Part shown: positions 61,865-64,000 of the stretch, in pieces | How the letters are laid out: every line of letters begins with the position of its first letter | How positions within the stretch are numbered: the stretch's first letter is position 1 | Origin: Streptomyces sp. F001 | GTDB lineage: Bacteria; Actinomycetota; Actinomycetes; Streptomycetales; Streptomycetaceae | Direction of reading: 5' to 3' | Assembly (NCBI RefSeq): GCF_004187715.1 | Contig: NZ_QZWF01000002.1 | Span: 1 to 64,000, forward strand | Length of the DNA: 64,000 nucleotides | Program-made: the position numbers and the translations under genes | The notes under the pieces: generated by a model | The model's database searches: none | What the model saw: the letters and a program-made list of their open reading frames with translations, nothing else | Told to the model about the DNA's origin: nothing

Positions 61865-62800
61865 TCAATCGTTGGCGGCATGCGAGTGCCCGTTCGAATT
61901 GATTTCAATCCGCTCTGCTTCTCGAGTGATGGCCGGGGTGGAGCGGTCGAGTTCGGCTTGAAGATCGTCCAGGGCGCGGCGGGCGGCGGTGATTCGTTCC
62001 TGCAGCGCGCATGGGTCTGCCGGGCCCTCGGCCTGTTCGGGCTCGTCCCGTTCCGTCTGCCGCGCCTCGTCGAGGGAAGTCAGGACGACGCCGATGAGGA
62101 CGTTGACGAGGACGAAGGAGGCGAGCAGCACGTAGGAGCCGTAGTAGAGCAGGCTCCAGCGGGAGATCTCCAAGCCGGCGCGGACCGCGTCGCCGATGCC
62201 GTCCAGCGTCATCAGGAGGAACAGGGTGAGCACGGCACGACCGAGGGAGCCGAAGTGCTCGGGGTCGTGGTGGCTGAAGAAGACCCAGCCGACCATGGCG
62301 TACACGTACAGCAGCAGGGTGCCGACGAGCAGGAAGCTGAGTGTGCCGGGCAGGCTGCGGGCGACCGCCGTCAGGACTACGCGGAGCTGGGGCAGGAAGC
62401 GGGCGGTGCGCAGGACGCGGGCCAGGCGCAGCAGTCGCAGGACGGTGGTGTTCTCGCGGACGACGGGGAGGTAGGCGCACAGCACCACGGCCAGGTCGAA
62501 GACGTTCCAGGGGTCCTTCCAGAACTGCCCGGGGCGGTCTGCATGGGCGGCCATGCGCAGAAGGATCTCGATGGTGAAGGCGGCAAGGCAGACATGCTCG
62601 GCGAGCCATAACCAGCGGTGCCATTCGGCCGCCAGCCCGTGGTAGGTCTCGACGCCCAGCAGGGCCGCGTTGGCCAGGATCATCGCGAAGACCGTGATGG
62701 CGAACCAGCGGGCCTCGGTGATGGCTCGGCAGCGGCGGGCCGCATCCCGTCGAACTGATGCGGCTACCGGTGCGGCTGTAGGGTCGTGGTGGTCCAGCAT
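61865..62800 (-). CDS. Voltage-gated cation channel of the bacterial Nav type, unusual pore motif
   Basis: A 311-aa protein with six helices. The S4 voltage sensor (residues about 119-141) has an arginine every third position (R122, 125, 128, 131, 134), VLRLLRLARVLRTARFL. The pore loop reads LFLLMTLDGIGD (about 193-204) in place of the T-L-E-S-W of NaChBac. The C-terminus (residues about 250-290) is a charged coiled-coil, ALQERITAARRALDDLQAEL. It belongs to bacterial one-domain sodium/calcium channels. Regulated promoters with a BlaI-type palindrome are immediately upstream. Confidence 0.8.
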   Translation of the reverse strand: MLDHHDPTAAPVAASVRRDAARRCRAITEARWFAITVFAMILANAALLGVETYHGLAAEWHRWLWLAEHVCLAAFTIEILLRMAAHADRPGQFWKDPWNVFDLAVVLCAYLPVVRENTTVLRLLRLARVLRTARFLPQLRVVLTAVARSLPGTLSFLLVGTLLLYVYAMVGWVFFSHHDPEHFGSLGRAVLTLFLLMTLDGIGDAVRAGLEISRWSLLYYGSYVLLASFVLVNVLIGVVLTSLDEARQTERDEPEQAEGPADPCALQERITAARRALDDLQAELDRSTPAITREAERIEINSNGHSHAAND

Positions 62801-62892
62801 CTTGTTGCCTTGCTCCCTCGCATGGTGCAGCCTCTCCCGGCCAACGAGGCTGGAAGGCGGGCTTGTTGCGCGATCACGTTTCAGGAGAGACT

Positions 62893-62908
62893 TCTACAGC
62901 ACTGTAGA
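62893..62908. promoter_or_regulatory. BlaI-type operator 3 (between the channel and tatA genes)
   Basis: TCTACA-GCAC-TGTAGA, perfect inverted repeat with 4-bp spacer, located between the divergent channel gene (start 62800) and the tatA gene (start 62971). Same palindrome as at 58669 and 59041. Confidence 0.65.
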
Positions 62909-62970
62909 TCACTTCGCGTCGCCGGTTCGTCATATCGGCGGACGGCTCGCCCCAGGAGAGAGCAGACCTG

Positions 62971-63195
62971 ATGTTCGGCTTGAGTGAACTGGCCCTGATC
63001 CTCCTCGTCGTTGTCGTGGTCCTCGGCATCAAGAAACTGCCCGAACTGACGCGTTCGGCGGGCAAGGCAGCGCGAATCTTCAAGAGCGAGGCCAAAGCGC
63101 TCAAGGAGCAGGACGCCGACGGCGCACAGCCTGGCGCGGGCCGGGTCGTGCCGGGCACTGCCGCTGAGCGGGACGAGCCGCCCGCGCGCTCCTGA
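62971..63195 (+). CDS. tatA: TatA-like twin-arginine translocase protein
   Basis: A 74-aa protein: short N-terminal helix MFGLSELALILLVVVVVLG, hinge IKKLPELTRSAGKAARIFK and a charged C-terminal tail. This is the normal TatA pattern, with the F-G and P-E-L hallmarks. TatA oligomers form the channel of the Tat pathway. GGAGAG is 7-14 nt upstream of the ATG, and the BlaI-type palindrome is 62 bp upstream. Other tat genes (tatB, tatC) are not in the window. Confidence 0.85.
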   Translation: MFGLSELALILLVVVVVLGIKKLPELTRSAGKAARIFKSEAKALKEQDADGAQPGAGRVVPGTAAERDEPPARS

Positions 63196-63220
63196 CCGGT
63201 CGACGTGGCGGCAAGACGCT

Positions 63221-63252
63221 GACGGGGTCCGGCCTGCCGGCCGGACCCCGTC
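63221..63252. terminator. Bidirectional hairpin terminator
   Basis: GACGGGGTCCGGCC and its exact complement GGCCGGACCCCGTC flank a TGCC loop (14-bp stem). It is between the convergent tatA and CorC-like genes, 25 bp after one stop and 18 bp before the other. Confidence 0.8.
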
Positions 63253-63270
63253 GTGTGATCACTTGTCCGC

Positions 63271-64000
63271 TCAGGCTGTCTGCGGTTGCAGGAAGCGGGC
63301 CAGGAGGTCGTCCAGGCTCACCATGCCGGTTGCTCGGCCGGACGCGTCGCGCACGACCGCCAGAGAGGCGCGGCGCCCGCGGAGCAGGTCGATCGCGTCA
63401 GTGACGGTGGTGTCCCCGGCCATCTCGGGCACCGGTCGGGCCAGGGCACGAGCGTCGGCGGCACGGCCCTGGGCTCGGGCGACCAAAGCGTCCCGGGCAT
63501 GGATCGAGCCGAGGAAGACGTCGCCGTCACGGACCAGCAGACGGGTTCGGTCACTGTCGGCAGCCACGCGCAGGATCTCCTCGATGCCGGCGCTGCCCTC
63601 GACGGACGTGATCTGACCAGCCGGGACCTGGAGGGTGCTCACCCGCGTCTCGGGCTCGGTCAGCGACCGGGTGAGCAGCTCCGAGTCGGTCTCGCTGATC
63701 AGTCCGAGCCGCTCGGACTCCTCCACCAGGTGGGTGAGCTGCTCGCGGTTGTGGACGGCGGCCAGCTCGTCGCGCGGGGTGACCCGGCACAGTCGCACGA
63801 GCGCGTTGCTGACCCAGTTGAGCAGCCCGATCAACGGCCGCACCAGCTTCACCACGCCCCGGAAGGGCGGGGCGAGCAGCATCGCCGAGCGCTCCGGGTG
63901 TGCGATGGCCCAGGACTTGGGGGCCATCTCGCCCACCACCATGTGCAGGAACACCACGACGATCATGGCGACGGCGAAGGCGACGCCGTAGCTGAGCGCG
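63271..64000 (-). CDS. CorC/HlyC-type membrane protein with CBS domains (N-terminal part cut by window edge)
   Basis: About 243 residues are visible and the frame is still open at the edge. The visible part has the end of a DUF21 (CNNM) membrane domain (MIVVVFLHMVVGEMAPKSWA, ERSAMLLAPPFRGVVKLVR), then a linker (REQLTHLVEESERLGLI) and CBS domains (SVEGSAGIEEILRVAADSDR, LLVRDGDVFLGSIHARDAL, DTTVTDAIDLLRGRRASLAVV). The family acts in magnesium/cobalt efflux and envelope integrity. The order and the GEMAPK motif are classical. The end (LDDLLARFLQPQTA) lacks the C-terminal CorC_HlyC domain, so it is a short form. Confidence 0.85.
   Translation of the reverse strand, partial: ALSYGVAFAVAMIVVVFLHMVVGEMAPKSWAIAHPERSAMLLAPPFRGVVKLVRPLIGLLNWVSNALVRLCRVTPRDELAAVHNREQLTHLVEESERLGLISETDSELLTRSLTEPETRVSTLQVPAGQITSVEGSAGIEEILRVAADSDRTRLLVRDGDVFLGSIHARDALVARAQGRAADARALARPVPEMAGDTTVTDAIDLLRGRRASLAVVRDASGRATGMVSLDDLLARFLQPQTA

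Noticed and set aside
1..64000. CRISPR arrays
   Set aside because: No regularly spaced repeats of 25-40 bp with unique spacers; the only tandem or paired repeats are those listed (27-bp, 20-bp, 26-bp, 17-bp and 10-bp).
1..64000. tRNA or rRNA genes
   Set aside because: No T-loop GGTTCGAATCC-type sequence in a cloverleaf context and no rRNA-like stretches were seen. The GTTCGAATTG near 61895 is coding sequence of the channel gene.

Overview
The window is high-GC DNA (about 70% or more) with strong third-position GC, GTG and TTG starts, a few TTA codons, and typical Streptomyces families (TerD proteins, a SHOCT protein, an anti-sigma-like HATPase, a class II ilvC with ilvY, Lnt, MHS and GH15 proteins). 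It is most likely a Streptomyces chromosome segment, probably outside the most conserved core because insertion sequences, pseudogenes and accessory cassettes are interspersed. All assignments come from reading the sequence and from memory of the families; no search was run.

1-7.5 kb is a tightly coupled plus-strand operon: the end of an enolase-superfamily dipeptide epimerase, an MFS exporter, a SAM methyltransferase, and a complete Dpp/Opp-type ABC importer (Tat lipoprotein, two permeases, one polypeptide with two ATPase domains). 7.5-12.1 kb holds a GH15 glucoamylase/trehalase-like enzyme, then a DeoR regulator divergent from a SIS isomerase and a class II aldolase (amino-sugar catabolism). 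12.1-27.2 kb is mostly single genes: RlmG, an AlkB homologue with a cysteine-containing insertion, a ROK regulator, divergent ilvY/ilvC (long class II KARI), a tautomerase, a TetR with its own palindrome, SHOCT protein, an FtsX relic, a HATPase, a Cds1-like PLP enzyme, SRPBCC, a second DeoR and a large membrane protein with a GHSQG hydrolase signature.

27.2-32.7 kb is a pile-up of mobile DNA: a decayed IS630-type element, a second intact IS630 element sharing the same TA dinucleotide, a GNAT gene, remnants of an ATPase-plus-recombinase transposon (the recombinase has an in-frame TAG), and a TnpB element whose right end supplies the stop codon of the next gene.

32.7-49.5 kb returns to chromosomal genes: an 812-aa beta-helix/AAA ATPase, an Rv1733c-like membrane protein, a MOSC protein, a two-domain TerD (TerA-like) protein, an HpnB-like glycosyltransferase, a glutamate-racemase-like enzyme, an O-antigen-ligase-like protein, Lnt, a Nudix hydrolase and a 3-hydroxybutyrate dehydrogenase / GAF regulator / MHS transporter group.

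49.5-56.2 kb is accessory. After 1.3 kb of non-coding or decayed DNA with two sets of direct repeats there is an operon not recognised as any named system: two tiny overlapping reading frames, a membrane-anchored STAND-like NTPase with TPR-type repeats (with a TTA codon in its P-loop), a 137-aa helical protein, and a PaaK/CapK-like adenylate-forming protein fused to a region resembling a nucleotidyltransferase.

56.2-64 kb looks like an envelope-stress island: two TatA-like proteins, two TerD proteins, two GlsB/YeaQ proteins, a BlaI repressor with an M56 (BlaR-type) protease, a truncated MMPL transporter, a voltage-gated cation channel and a CorC-like CBS protein. Three perfect copies of the palindrome TCTACA-N4-TGTAGA lie in its promoter regions and suggest one BlaI-controlled regulon.
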